Below are positions 25,758 to 35,341 of a stretch of 59,976 bases of DNA, in pieces. The first letter of the stretch is position 1, and the number at the start of each line of letters is the position of its first letter. The DNA is from Lachnospiraceae bacterium. GTDB lineage: Bacteria; Bacillota; Clostridia; Lachnospirales; Lachnospiraceae. A program made the translations under genes and the position numbers. The notes under the pieces are model-generated. The model saw only the letters and a list, made by a program, of their open reading frames with translations. It had not been told where the DNA came from and searched no databases. Location: assembly GCA_017517305.1 (NCBI GenBank), contig JAFWZV010000025.1, forward strand, positions 1 through 59,976, given 5' to 3'.

Positions 25758-26629
25758 GATTTGTAATAGTTACAGGAATGAGTGGCGCTGGTAAGTCCAC
25801 AGCTTTAAAAACTCTTGAAGATATGGGTTTCTTCTGTGTTGATAATTTACCAGTTATGCTTATTGAAAAATTTGCTGAAATTGCACATGATGATAAGCTA
25901 GAGGTTGATAATGTTGCCATAGGTATCGATATAAGAAGTGGTGACGCCTTGGGTGAGCTATCAGAATGTCTTCAGGAGATGAAGAAAAACAATTATAATT
26001 ATGAAATTCTTTTCCTTGATTCTAGTGAGGCGGCATTGGTAAAGAGATATAAGGAGACTAGAAGAAAGCATCCTTTATCCAAGACAGGAAGAATTAATCA
26101 GGGAATTGTTAAGGAGAGAGAAAAAATCGAGTTCTTAAAGCAAAGAGCCGATTATATAATAGATACCAGCAACTTGCTTACTAGAGAGCTTAAGGTTGAG
26201 TTGGACAAAATATTTGTAAATGGTGAGGATTATAATAACATAATCGTAACTGTTATGTCCTTTGGTTTTAAGTATGGAATACCAAGAGATTCTGACTTGG
26301 TATATGATGTAAGATTTCTTCCAAATCCATACTATGATTTGGAGCTTAGACCACTAACTGGTAATGATGAGGCTGTTGTAAATGTGGTAAGCAATTGTGA
26401 TGAATATAAAACTTTTATGAGTAAGCTGACTGACATGATAGATTTTCTTCTTCCTTTTTATAAGAGGGAGGGAAAAAGCCAGCTGGTTATTTCTGTAGGC
26501 TGTACAGGTGGAAAGCATCGCTCTGTGACAGTTGCAAATGATTTGAGTAATAGACTTAAGAGCTTACCTTTCACAGTGAGAACCTTTCACAGAGATATTA
26601 CCAAGGATAGGATTGTAAAAGGAGAGTAG
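25754..26629 (+). CDS. rapZ: RapZ/YvcJ nucleotide-binding protein
   Basis: A 291-residue protein with Walker A GMSGAGKS near the N-terminus, DNLP and GIDIR motifs, and the C-terminal RapZ domain with VGCTGGKHRSV. In E. coli RapZ is an RNA adaptor for amino-sugar control; the Firmicute homologue YvcJ binds nucleotides and affects competence. It overlaps murB by four bases. The usual neighbour between rapZ and whiA, the YvcK/MgfK-type gluconeogenesis factor, is missing here. Confidence 0.93.
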   Translation: MRFVIVTGMSGAGKSTALKTLEDMGFFCVDNLPVMLIEKFAEIAHDDKLEVDNVAIGIDIRSGDALGELSECLQEMKKNNYNYEILFLDSSEAALVKRYKETRRKHPLSKTGRINQGIVKEREKIEFLKQRADYIIDTSNLLTRELKVELDKIFVNGEDYNNIIVTVMSFGFKYGIPRDSDLVYDVRFLPNPYYDLELRPLTGNDEAVVNVVSNCDEYKTFMSKLTDMIDFLLPFYKREGKSQLVISVGCTGGKHRSVTVANDLSNRLKSLPFTVRTFHRDITKDRIVKGE

Positions 26630-26632
26630 ATC

Positions 26633-27475
26633 ATGTCTTTTTCGTCAGATGTTAAGGGTGAGCTTAACCTGGGTGTTAGTAGCTCAAAGCACTGTAAGCT
26701 GGCTGAGCTTGCGGCTATGGTGATAATGACTGGAAAATTCAAGGATGATAAGTGGCAGGAGCCTGAGGATAACCATTATGTGTCAGAAAAGTCCAAAAAA
26801 CTTATAAAAATGCTTGATTTGGACATTGGTAGTCAGGAAGGAAAGTTATCCCTAAAGCTTGTGAAGGGTGATAGGGGTTACACCATAGATAATATGTTAA
26901 TTGAGAGAAGCTGTTGTAAACAAGCATTTTTAAGAGGTGCATTTTTGGCAGCAGGTTCTGTTACAAACCCAGAGAAGGGATACCATTTTGAGATTGTATG
27001 TGATGATGAGAGACAATCAGACATACTTTCGGGTATAATAAAAGCCTTTGGGGTTGAAGCTAAGATAATTACAAGAAAAAAATATTATGTGGTGTATGTT
27101 AAGGATGGCTCAGATATAGTTGATTTGCTAAATATTATGGGAGCACATATGTCTCTTATGAATATGGAAAATGTACGTATACTCAAGGATGTTAGAAATA
27201 AGTACAATAGGCAGGTTAATTGTGAGGTTGCAAATCTTAACAAGACAGTGTCTGCGGCGGTTAAGCAGATAGATGATATAGAGTATATTAGTAAAACAAA
27301 GGGTTTGAATGTGTTGCCGGAAGGTCTGAGAAGGCTGGCGGAGTTAAGATTAGAATATGACCAAGCTTCCTTGAAGGAACTGGGTGATATGATGAATCCA
27401 CCACTTGGGAAATCCGGAGTAAATCATAGATTAAGAAAAATAAGTGAAATAGCCAATGAGCTAAGGAGGAGTTAA
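26633..27475 (+). CDS. whiA: WhiA-type DNA-binding protein
   Basis: A 280-residue WhiA protein: an N-terminal LAGLIDADG-like domain without nuclease residues (FLRGAFLAAGSVTNPEKGYHFEI) and a C-terminal helix-turn-helix (SLKELGDMMNPPLGKSGVNHRLRKI). It affects cell division and chromosome segregation in Bacillus and sporulation in Streptomyces. It starts 3 bases after rapZ and ends 1 base before the HPr-like gene. Confidence 0.93.
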   Translation: MSFSSDVKGELNLGVSSSKHCKLAELAAMVIMTGKFKDDKWQEPEDNHYVSEKSKKLIKMLDLDIGSQEGKLSLKLVKGDRGYTIDNMLIERSCCKQAFLRGAFLAAGSVTNPEKGYHFEIVCDDERQSDILSGIIKAFGVEAKIITRKKYYVVYVKDGSDIVDLLNIMGAHMSLMNMENVRILKDVRNKYNRQVNCEVANLNKTVSAAVKQIDDIEYISKTKGLNVLPEGLRRLAELRLEYDQASLKELGDMMNPPLGKSGVNHRLRKISEIANELRRS

Positions 27476-27476
27476 A

Positions 27477-27734
27477 ATGATAAGTAAAGATGTGGTTGTT
27501 AATTTACCAGCAGATGCGGAGGCAAGACCTGTAGCAGTGTTAGTTCAGCTTGCAAGCAAGTATGATAGCAAGGTATATATTATTGCTAAGGATAAGAAAA
27601 TCAATGCAAAGAGCATAATGGGGATGATGAGCTTAGGCTTTGGACAGGGGGATAAGCTTACTATCCAGGCTGAGGGCGAGGATGCAACAGCAGCTGTTGA
27701 GGAGATTGCTAATTATATAGAATCAAGAGCTTAG
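27477..27734 (+). CDS. HPr/Crh-like protein with Glu at position 15
   Basis: An 85-residue HPr-fold protein. The regulatory site is intact, NAKSIMGMMSLG with Ser46 exactly in place, but the PTS phosphorylation histidine is replaced: position 15 is Glu (residues 14-18 AEARP instead of LHARP). It therefore cannot carry phosphate between EI and EIIA; like Bacillus Crh (Gln15), it should serve as an HPrK-phosphorylated regulator. The position right after whiA is that of crh in Bacillus. Catabolite control partnering with CcpA is likely but inferred. Confidence 0.85.
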   Translation: MISKDVVVNLPADAEARPVAVLVQLASKYDSKVYIIAKDKKINAKSIMGMMSLGFGQGDKLTIQAEGEDATAAVEEIANYIESRA

Positions 27735-27738
27735 TTTC

Positions 27739-27767
27739 TTGCATAACATTTTAAATTATGATAAAAT
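27739..27767 (+). promoter_or_regulatory. Promoter of the Sel1-repeat gene
   Basis: TTGCAT (27739-27744), 17 bp, then TGA-TAAAAT (27759-27767), 40 bases before the start codon. Confidence 0.6.
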
Positions 27768-27806
27768 ATTTAACAACTTTGACAAGAACACAAAGGAGGA
27801 CATCAT

Positions 27807-30527
27807 ATGGGACTTTTCGGTAGTTTCCTAGAGAAAATTCCTTTCTTGTCCAATCTGGGGGGCAAGAAGAAATCAACAAAAAGTAATGTTGAGCTTCAAT
27901 ATGATAAGGCCATTAATCAGATGGAGAATGGCAATGCGGAAGAAGCTATTGAGATATTAGAAAAGATTGTAGACATTGCTATAGTTGATGTTAATTACAA
28001 GAATTTTGGTGTGGATTCTCTTAAGATATTGGGAGAATTACATGAGACAGGTAAATATAGTAATAGTAAGATTACAGTTGATAAGGCTAAGGCATGTCAG
28101 TATTATGAGAAATATGTAAAGCTTAACAAAGATGGCGAGATGATTTATAAGCTTGCTAAGATGCTTCTTGAGATACAGAATTTCTCTAAGGCTATTACAT
28201 ATTTTGAGAAGGCTACAGAGTGTGGAATTAAGGCTGCATATATGAACTTAGGTAGCATATATGAGAATGGTCTTCAGAGAATAGATCAGTATGGAAATAA
28301 GAGCGACTATGTTGTACCAGTTGACTATGATAAGGCTATGACTTGGTACAAGAAGCTTGCAGATACAGGGGATAGCAAGGCTAAGTCAGCTTATGACAGA
28401 GTTGAGTATGCAAGTAAGCATACTGATAGTATTGAGTTCGAGGAAAAGGATAAGCTTTATACAGCTATATCTGAGGAGAGACGTGCTAAGGGTAAGGAGC
28501 CTAGATATAAGGCTATAGATCCATCTAGACTTCAGTATCAGTACACCTATGTTCATAATCAGGTTGATGGATATATCCATAAGCTTCCAAAGGACTGGGT
28601 TAAGACTATTAATGAGGACACTGATGAGGAGTACTATGCTCCAAGTCTTACATATAAGGATTTTGCAATGTATGTATCCTATGATAGTATTCCAAGAGAT
28701 TCTAAGAAGACATTGGAGAATTATCTTAGATATTGTAATGATGCATTTGAAGAAGAATTACAGCTCAAGGCATATATAACTGAGTATGCAGATGGTATCT
28801 GTACTACCTTCTACCACAAGGAGATGGAGAAGGGTGTAGTTACATTTGCATTTTATAAGGGTAAGAGACTTGCTTGTATGAAGTTTGTCTGTGCGTCTAT
28901 GGAGATTATAGAGCAGTATGAGGAGATTATCTTTGAGACAGCTAATTCATTTGCATTTGTTGACCCAACACTTGTAAGTGATCAAAGTGCAAATCGTAAG
29001 GATAATCAGTATTACAGTGAGGCAGTATATTGCTACTATTTAGAGGACTATGAAGGTGCCATGACTGCTGCTAAGCAGGCTCTTAAGCTTGGAAGTATTA
29101 AGGCTAGTTACCTTTTGATTGAGCTTTACTTTGATGATGATTCACCATATAAAGATATAGAGAAGACTATAAGCTATGCAAAGCAGCTTTTCGATGCTAC
29201 AAAGGATCCGGATCTTGCATTCTTGCTTGGTAATATTTATGATCAGCAGCTTAAGGATTATATGAAGGCTCTTAATTGGTATGAGCATGCTCATAGATTA
29301 GGACATAAGAGAGTAGCCTTCTACCTTGGTAGATTCTATTACTATGGTGTTCTTAGAACTAAGAGAGATGGCGAGAAGGCTTTAGAATATTTCAAGGAAG
29401 CCCAGGCTAATGGTATTCTAGAGGCTGAGGCATACATTAAGGATATTGAGGAGTTAAAGGGAGAAGATCTTCAGACTTCTGTGGACAAGTGGGAGAGAGC
29501 TGTTGAAGCTGGTAGTGGTGCAGCGGCGCTTAAGGTTGCCCTTTATAAGCAGAGTCAGGTGTTCTTTATGGCCAACTCTTATGAGATTGAGAAAGCATTT
29601 AATGAGGCTTTAGGTCTTGGTAGCTATCAGGCAGCCTATGAGCTTGGTAAGATATATCAGCAGCAGGAAGCAGCTGAAGATTTTAGAGGAGAGATTAAGA
29701 GTATTAAGTACTTTGAGAGAGCTTATGATAATAATTATGAGGATTTCGATAAGGATAATCTCTTCAAGGTTGTAGAGTATAAGGCTAGCAAGGTTGATAG
29801 TATTGATGACAAGATAGATTTATATCTTCAGAGTGCATGTATGGGATATGTACCAGCAGTAGAGAAGGTTATAGAGCTTGCAAGTACAGCAGATAAGAAG
29901 GTTGAAACTCTTTATATTGAGCTTCAGAGCATTGCTGAGACAGGAGACGATTCAGCTATCATAGCTATGAATAAGCTGGAGAAGAAATTCAACTCACTTG
30001 TTATTAAGCAGCCAACAGATGCTCAGAAGATTATTGAGAATAAGTTCTTCAGACTCTGTGTACCTAAGGAATGTACAGCAGTTATCAATGATGATGGTGG
30101 TACAATTAAGTTTGCTGATTCGGTAGTTGAATTTGCAGTTGCAGAGATGCCAGTTAAGGCGGATGAGGAAGCAGACTATCTCAAGATTTACAAGCTTATC
30201 TTATCAGAATATCTTCCTGATGATAATGCGGAAATTGTTATTGCAAACTCAAGAATGATTGGTTCAGGTATAAGAGATAATAAGAATAATATACATTCAT
30301 ATAGTATTCTTCTTATAAGCTCAAAGAACCAGTATCTCTTTAAGTTAAGCTCTCGTGATAGACGTGAGATGATGCAGTTTAAGGATAAGGTTCTTGATAT
30401 TGCTAAGTCCTTGGTTGAGACAGGAGAAATCTATGTAGCAACCGATGGAGACAGAAAGAATATTGGACTTTCATGGTTGCTTAAGTCAAATGAAAGTGGA
30501 TTCTTGTCTATTGGTAAGATGGATTAA
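27807..30527 (+). CDS. Large Sel1/TPR-repeat protein of unknown function
   Basis: A 906-residue cytoplasmic protein with no signal peptide. Sel1/TPR-type repeats occupy about residues 30-200 (NFSKAITYFEKATECGIKAA) and again 410-690 (DYMKALNWYEHAHRLGHKRV). Two beta-rich segments interrupt: about 230-390, with KDWVKTINEDTDEEYYAPSL, and a C-terminal domain (740-890). These two segments look alike in pattern (a paired FAFVDPTL / KSLVETGEI ending) and may be the same duplicated, DUF1795-like domain. It probably serves as a scaffold. It is monocistronic and followed by a strong terminator and the hairpin array. Confidence 0.65.
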   Translation: MGLFGSFLEKIPFLSNLGGKKKSTKSNVELQYDKAINQMENGNAEEAIEILEKIVDIAIVDVNYKNFGVDSLKILGELHETGKYSNSKITVDKAKACQYYEKYVKLNKDGEMIYKLAKMLLEIQNFSKAITYFEKATECGIKAAYMNLGSIYENGLQRIDQYGNKSDYVVPVDYDKAMTWYKKLADTGDSKAKSAYDRVEYASKHTDSIEFEEKDKLYTAISEERRAKGKEPRYKAIDPSRLQYQYTYVHNQVDGYIHKLPKDWVKTINEDTDEEYYAPSLTYKDFAMYVSYDSIPRDSKKTLENYLRYCNDAFEEELQLKAYITEYADGICTTFYHKEMEKGVVTFAFYKGKRLACMKFVCASMEIIEQYEEIIFETANSFAFVDPTLVSDQSANRKDNQYYSEAVYCYYLEDYEGAMTAAKQALKLGSIKASYLLIELYFDDDSPYKDIEKTISYAKQLFDATKDPDLAFLLGNIYDQQLKDYMKALNWYEHAHRLGHKRVAFYLGRFYYYGVLRTKRDGEKALEYFKEAQANGILEAEAYIKDIEELKGEDLQTSVDKWERAVEAGSGAAALKVALYKQSQVFFMANSYEIEKAFNEALGLGSYQAAYELGKIYQQQEAAEDFRGEIKSIKYFERAYDNNYEDFDKDNLFKVVEYKASKVDSIDDKIDLYLQSACMGYVPAVEKVIELASTADKKVETLYIELQSIAETGDDSAIIAMNKLEKKFNSLVIKQPTDAQKIIENKFFRLCVPKECTAVINDDGGTIKFADSVVEFAVAEMPVKADEEADYLKIYKLILSEYLPDDNAEIVIANSRMIGSGIRDNKNNIHSYSILLISSKNQYLFKLSSRDRREMMQFKDKVLDIAKSLVETGEIYVATDGDRKNIGLSWLLKSNESGFLSIGKMD

Positions 30528-30576
30528 GATTTTATAATACGAGGATGCGCATATTTCAATGAATTGTGTGCAGACG

Positions 30577-30630
30577 AACAAAACAGACTGTAGTGTAGCT
30601 TAAATGCTTTATACTGCAGTCTGTTTTGTT
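30577..30630 (+). terminator. Intrinsic terminator
   Basis: AACAAAACAGACTG (30577-30590) pairs perfectly with CAGTCTGTTTTGTT (30617-30630), and the loop pairs further. It ends at the first base of the 72-bp array. Confidence 0.85.
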
Positions 30631-31168
30631 TGGGGCTGTGAAGAGTTTTTCGCTCGTCAGGCCCAGAAAATTCTGGCCAACTGCTTGATACATCTGATTT
30701 TGTGGGCCTATGAAGAGAATTTTGCTTGCCAGGCCCAGGAAGAGCAGATAATGACTGACTTATATCAATTGCTGTGGGCCTATGAAGAGAATTTTGCTTG
30801 TCAGGCCCAGGAAGAATTGATAATGACTGACCCATATCAATTGTTGTGGGTCTATGAAGAGAATTTTGTTTGCCAGACCCAGAAAAATCTGGCCAATTGC
30901 TTGATGCATCTTATTTTACGGGCCTATGAAGAGAATTTTTCTTGCCAGGCCCAGGAAGAATTGATAATGACTGACTCATATCAATTGCTGCGGGCCTATG
31001 AAGAGAATTTTGCCTGTCAGGCCCAGGAAGGGCAGATAATGACTGACTCATATCAATTGCTGCGGGCCTATGAAGAGATTTTTGTTTACCAGACCCAGGA
31101 AGAATTGATAATGACTGACCTATATCAATTGCTGTGGGCCTGAGAAGAGTTTTTCGCTTGTCAGGCCC
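30630..31168. repeat. Eight-unit 72-bp hairpin repeat array
   Basis: Units begin at 30630, 30702, 30774, 30846, 30918, 30990, 31062 and 31134, exactly 72 bp apart; the last stops after its hairpin. Each has a stem of TGGGCCT and AGGCCCA around a GAAGAGAATTTTGCTTG-like loop of about 20 bases. Most units also have ATTGATA and TATCAAT arms in the spacer (type A, units 1, 2, 4, 5, 6); units 0 and 3 carry a different spacer with TCTGGCCAA and TTGATRCATC (type B). The first and last units share a loop variant (GAAGAGTTTTTCGCT). Unit 3 has GGGTCT with AGACCC, a paired change that keeps the stem. The 72-bp period keeps a reading frame open, but structure conservation argues against coding. Confidence 0.85.
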
Positions 31169-31271
31169 TTAGGGGTATAATATAGTGGAAACAATTCTTT
31201 ATATGCTACTCGAACGGATCGAAAAAAATAAGAGATAATAATAGCAAATTAAGAAAAATTGCAAAATTAAG

Positions 31272-31380
31272 TTGACAAAAAATATTTTAGTGTTATAGTT
31301 GTAGTAGAACAAACGGAACAAAAGGGGATCAAGGCTTCGTTTGTTATCATATAATATGTGGCAATGAGAATTGCAACAAA
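31272..31380 (+). promoter_or_regulatory. clpB promoter and structured leader
   Basis: TTGACA (31272-31277), 16 bp, TGT-TATAGT (31291-31299). The 100-base leader offers competing pairings: AACAAACG (31308-31315) with CGTTTGTT (31338-31345), or TTTGTT (31340-31345) with AACAAA (31375-31380), enclosing GCAAT-GAGA-ATTGC (31361-31374). No CIRCE element or CtsR heptad repeat is visible. Confidence 0.5.
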
Positions 31381-31404
31381 TCACTTGTTAGGAGGATGAT
31401 TAAT

Positions 31405-33981
31405 ATGGATGCAGAAAAGTTTACACGAAAATCACTAGAGGTAATTGAGAATTGTGAGAAGCTTGCATACGAGTACAATAATCAGGAGATTGATCAGGAA
31501 CATCTTCTCTGTAGCTTGGTAACTGTTGATGATAGTTTAATAGCCAAGCTTCTTGAAAACATGGAAATTAATGTGGATGCATTTGCAAGAGAGTGTGAGA
31601 AGCTGGTTGCCTACAGACCTAAGGTGTCTGGTGGGAAGCTTTTTACCAGCCCTGATTTTTCTAAAGCACTGATACAAGCAGAGAAGGAAGCAAAACAGAT
31701 GGGAGATTCCTATGTGTCTGTGGAACATCTTTTCTTAGGTATTTTAGAGAAGATGAATAAGGCAGTTAAAGGTCTTGTCATGGGCCATGGAATTAATAGA
31801 AACAAATTTCTTCAGGTGTTGGCAGCGGTTAGAGGAACCAAGAGAGTGGAAAGTGATAACCCTGAGGCAACATATGATAGCTTAAATAAATATGGATACA
31901 ATCTGGTGGAAAGAGCCAGAGATCAGAAGTTAGATCCTGTTATTGGAAGAGATAATGAGATTAGAAATATAATTAGAATTCTCTCTAGAAAGACCAAGAA
32001 CAATCCTGTGCTTATTGGTGAGCCAGGAGTAGGTAAAACAGCTGCTATAGAAGGCTTGGCTCAGAGAATAGTAAGAGGCGATGTGCCGGATTCTCTTAAG
32101 GATAAGGAAATATTTGCTCTTGATATGGGTGCTATGTTGGCGGGTGCTAAGTATAGAGGTGAGTTTGAAGAAAGGCTTAAGGCTGTTCTTGATGAGGTTA
32201 AAAACTCAGATGGAAACATCATACTTTTTATAGATGAGCTTCATACCATAGTAGGTGCCGGTAAGTCAGATGGTGCCATGGACGCAGGCAATATGCTTAA
32301 ACCACTTCTTGCTAGAGGAGAGCTTCATTGTATAGGAGCTACTACCTTAGATGAGTACAGAAAGTATATTGAGAAGGATGCGGCTTTAGAGAGAAGATTT
32401 CAGCCTGTACTTGTAAATGAGCCAACAGTTGAGGACACTATATCTATACTTAGAGGAATAAAGAATAGATATGAGGTGTTCCATGGTGTTAAGATTAACG
32501 ATGGAGCGTTGGTAAGTGCTGCTACACTTTCTAATAGATATATTACAGACAGATTCCTTCCTGACAAGGCCATAGACTTGGTTGATGAAGCTTGTGCTAT
32601 GATTAAAACCGAACTTGATTCTATGCCTGCAGAGTTAGACGAGATATCTAGAAGAATAATGCAGTTAGAGATAGAGGAGGCAGCTCTTAAGAATGAGGAT
32701 GATAAGCTTAGTCAGGATAGACTTGCTACTCTTAGAGAGGAGCTTTCTGAGCTTAAGGAAAAGTCTAAGCAGATGAAGGCTGTCTGGGAGAATGAGAAGG
32801 CTGGAGTTGAAAAGGTTAGAAAGCTTAGAGAAGAATTAGAGATAATAGATAATGAGATTCAGATTGCAGAGAGAGCTTATAACCTGGAGAAGGCTGCAGA
32901 ACTTAAGTATGGAAGACTTCCTCAGATTAAGAAGGAATTAGAGGACTTAGAGGCTAGCGATGCAGTTAAACAGAAGAATCTTGTTCACGAATGTGTTACT
33001 GATGAGGAGATTGCCAAGATTATATCTAAGTGGACAGGAATACCTGTATCAAAGCTTACTGAAAGTGAGAGAAATAAAACTCTTAACCTGGCAGATGAAC
33101 TTCACAAGAGAGTTATAGGTCAGAATGAGGCGGTGGACTTAGTAAGTGATGCTATAGTTCGTTCTAAAGCAGGTATTAAGGATCCAACTAAGCCTATTGG
33201 AAGCTTCTTGTTCCTTGGACCTACAGGTGTAGGTAAGACAGAGCTTGCTAAGACTTTAGCAGAAGCATTATTTGACAATGAAGCCAATATGGTTCGTATC
33301 GATATGAGTGAGTATATGGAGAAACACAGTGTGGCAAGACTTATTGGAGCTCCTCCGGGATATGTGGGCTATGATGAGGGTGGTCAGCTTACTGAGGCAG
33401 TTAGAAGAAAGCCATATTCTGTAGTGCTTTTTGATGAGATAGAGAAGGCTCATCCAGATGTATTTAATGTGTTGCTTCAGGTTTTAGATGATGGTAGAAT
33501 TACAGATTCAAAGGGTAAGACAGTAGACTTTAAGAACACTATCCTTATAATGACCTCTAACATTGGCTCAGAATATTTGCTTTCAGGTATAGATTCTGCA
33601 GGAGAGATAACTGCTGATTGCCAGGAGAAGGTTATGGGAATGCTAAGACAGCATTTTAGACCAGAATTCTTGAATCGTTTGGATGAAACCATTATGTTTA
33701 AGCCACTTGATAAGAACGCAATTTCAGACATAGTTAAGCTATTATTAGTAGATCTTAATAAGAGAATTCAGGATAAGGAGCTTACTCTTGAAATTACAGA
33801 CAAGGCTATGGAACACATAATCGAAGCAGGTTATGATCCTTACTATGGAGCTAGACCACTTAAGAGATATCTGCAGAAGAATGTGGAAACTCTTGTGGCT
33901 AGAAGGATACTTCAGGATGTGCTTCGCGCTGGGGATGTAATGACTATAGATTTTGATGGTGAAAAGCTGTATATTAGATAG
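31405..33981 (+). CDS. clpB: ClpB-type AAA+ disaggregase
   Basis: An 858-residue hexameric chaperone that, with DnaK, pulls proteins from aggregates. An N-domain (residues 1-140) precedes AAA-1 ([15 protein letters not shown]), a coiled-coil middle domain (about 400-520) and AAA-2 ([15 protein letters not shown], then [21 protein letters not shown]). It lacks the IGF-type ClpP-binding loop, which supports ClpB over ClpC or ClpA. The ATG at 31405 lies 9 bases past GGAGG; the ATG at 31396 overlaps it. Its single-gene transcript is unusual in having no visible HrcA or CtsR site. Confidence 0.92.
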   Translation: MDAEKFTRKSLEVIENCEKLAYEYNNQEIDQEHLLCSLVTVDDSLIAKLLENMEINVDAFARECEKLVAYRPKVSGGKLFTSPDFSKALIQAEKEAKQMGDSYVSVEHLFLGILEKMNKAVKGLVMGHGINRNKFLQVLAAVRGTKRVESDNPEATYDSLNKYGYNLVERARDQKLDPVIGRDNEIRNIIRILSRKTKNNPVLIGEPGVGKTAAIEGLAQRIVRGDVPDSLKDKEIFALDMGAMLAGAKYRGEFEERLKAVLDEVKNSDGNIILFIDELHTIVGAGKSDGAMDAGNMLKPLLARGELHCIGATTLDEYRKYIEKDAALERRFQPVLVNEPTVEDTISILRGIKNRYEVFHGVKINDGALVSAATLSNRYITDRFLPDKAIDLVDEACAMIKTELDSMPAELDEISRRIMQLEIEEAALKNEDDKLSQDRLATLREELSELKEKSKQMKAVWENEKAGVEKVRKLREELEIIDNEIQIAERAYNLEKAAELKYGRLPQIKKELEDLEASDAVKQKNLVHECVTDEEIAKIISKWTGIPVSKLTESERNKTLNLADELHKRVIGQNEAVDLVSDAIVRSKAGIKDPTKPIGSFLFLGPTGVGKTELAKTLAEALFDNEANMVRIDMSEYMEKHSVARLIGAPPGYVGYDEGGQLTEAVRRKPYSVVLFDEIEKAHPDVFNVLLQVLDDGRITDSKGKTVDFKNTILIMTSNIGSEYLLSGIDSAGEITADCQEKVMGMLRQHFRPEFLNRLDETIMFKPLDKNAISDIVKLLLVDLNKRIQDKELTLEITDKAMEHIIEAGYDPYYGARPLKRYLQKNVETLVARRILQDVLRAGDVMTIDFDGEKLYIR

Positions 33982-34044
33982 CAAAACAAGATAAATTATA
34001 TAAACCTATGATAGATACAATAATTTAATAGAGAGTAACGTTCT

Positions 34045-34084
34045 ATGGACTGTGCCAGTAATATTTACTGCGCAGTCCATATTT
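34045..34084 (+). terminator. Intrinsic terminator after clpB
   Basis: ATGGACTG with CCAGTAA (34045-34061 region) pairs with TTACTG and CAGTCCAT (34065-34080), and T-rich sequence follows. Confidence 0.8.
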
Positions 34085-34129
34085 ATTTTCACACATATTT
34101 GTAGACGTATTTCAATATAATTTGATTTT

Positions 34130-34189
34130 TACGCAAAAAGCTGCTTTTTATACGCAAAAATATGAAAATCATGAATAATGTGTTATATT
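34130..34189 (+). promoter_or_regulatory. TACGCAA direct-repeat promoter B
   Basis: TACGCAAAA at 34130 and 34151 (21 bp apart); TGT-TATATT with the -10 at 34184-34189, 33 bp after the second box. It drives the BMP-BMP-kinase-HD-GYP operon. Confidence 0.75.
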
Positions 34190-34243
34190 TACAGTTGGAA
34201 AAATGTTCAAAAAAATAAAATAGTTGCAAAAGAGGTATTAAAT

Positions 34244-35341
34244 ATGAAGAAGATAGCAATTATTGCGATAACTATATTAACACTGATAATAATAGGTATT
34301 TTTTACATTACAAATAGATATTTAAAGGAAGAACCGGAAAAGACTCAGACCAAGGTTGGAATTATATATAATGGAGAAGTAAATGACAAGGGCTGGGGAC
34401 AGTCTCATTATGAGGGAATTAATGAGAGCGCCAGAGAACTTGATCTTAAAATTGTGTATAAGGAAAATGTACCTTATGACCAAAGCTGCATGGATACTAT
34501 GGAAAATATGATAGAAGATGGCTGTCAGGTTATTATCTGTAATTCCTTCGATTATGGAGATTGGATATTGAAGGTTGCTAAGAAGCACCCGGATGTTGTT
34601 TTCTTGCATGCAACAGGAACTGAAACTGGAGATAATATTACAACCTATTTTGGTAGAATGTATCAGATGAGATACTTAAGTGGTATTGTGGCAGGTATGC
34701 AAACTGAGACAGATAGTATAGGCTATGTGGCCGCATTTCCTATATCAGAAGTTAATAGAGGCATTAATGCATTTACATTAGGTGTTAAATCGGTGAATCC
34801 AGATGCAACAGTTCATGTAATATGGACTGAGTCTTGGACTGATTATGATTCGAACAAAATTGCTGCAGAAACATTGATTGGTGAGTGTGGAGTGGATATA
34901 ATCGCTATGCATTGTGATAGTGTGGCACCTTTGGATGTTGCTGAGGAAAAGGGAGTTTGGTCTATAGGTTACAATATGGATAACAGCAAGTTATATCCTA
35001 ATAGTTTTCTGACTGCCCCAGTGTGGAACTGGTCAACCTTCTACACGCCGCAGATAGAGAAGATTATTCAGGGAAGATACTATTCAGGTAATTACTGGCA
35101 GGGCTCGGAAACTGGTCTAATTAAGTTGGCTCCTTTAACTGAAAATGTTAAGCCGGGAATATCTACAGTAGTGGCAGAGAAAAAGGCTATGCTTGATGCG
35201 GGAACCTATGATGTGTTTTATGGTCCTGTTACAGATAACGAAGGAAAGATAAGGATTCTGGAGGGGGAAAATATGTCTGATGGAGTAATGCTTAATGGAT
35301 TTGACTGGTATGTGGAGGGCGTGAAAATATATGAAGAATAG
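34244..35341 (+). CDS. Membrane-anchored BMP-family binding protein 1
   Basis: A 365-residue BMP/PnrA-like periplasmic-binding-fold protein. One N-terminal helix (about 4-24) without lipobox Cys suggests an uncleaved anchor. The ligand fold opens with VGIIYNGEVNDKGWGQSHYEG and carries GYVAAFPISEVNRGINAFTLG. Classic PnrA relatives bind purine nucleosides for ABC transporters, but no permease or ATPase is near; instead a hybrid kinase follows, so a sensor role is more likely. It has a twin just downstream. The ATG at 34244 follows AGAGGT; an upstream ATG at 34178 lies within the promoter and is rejected. Confidence 0.8.
   Translation: MKKIAIIAITILTLIIIGIFYITNRYLKEEPEKTQTKVGIIYNGEVNDKGWGQSHYEGINESARELDLKIVYKENVPYDQSCMDTMENMIEDGCQVIICNSFDYGDWILKVAKKHPDVVFLHATGTETGDNITTYFGRMYQMRYLSGIVAGMQTETDSIGYVAAFPISEVNRGINAFTLGVKSVNPDATVHVIWTESWTDYDSNKIAAETLIGECGVDIIAMHCDSVAPLDVAEEKGVWSIGYNMDNSKLYPNSFLTAPVWNWSTFYTPQIEKIIQGRYYSGNYWQGSETGLIKLAPLTENVKPGISTVVAEKKAMLDAGTYDVFYGPVTDNEGKIRILEGENMSDGVMLNGFDWYVEGVKIYEE

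Noticed and set aside
27477-27734. Functional PTS phosphocarrier HPr
   Set aside because: Residue 15 is Glu instead of His, so phosphotransfer through this protein is not possible.
30604-31143. An open frame of 179 codons across the 72-bp repeats
   Set aside because: The frame stays open because 72 is a multiple of three. There is no ribosome binding site, and paired base changes keep DNA/RNA stems, which fits structure better than protein.
30630-31168. CRISPR array
   Set aside because: The repeated part is most of the 72-bp unit, the spacers are themselves repeated in two classes, and no cas genes are present.
34178-34243. Upstream start of the first BMP protein at 34178
   Set aside because: This ATG lies within the promoter -10 region of site B, so it would not be in the transcript.
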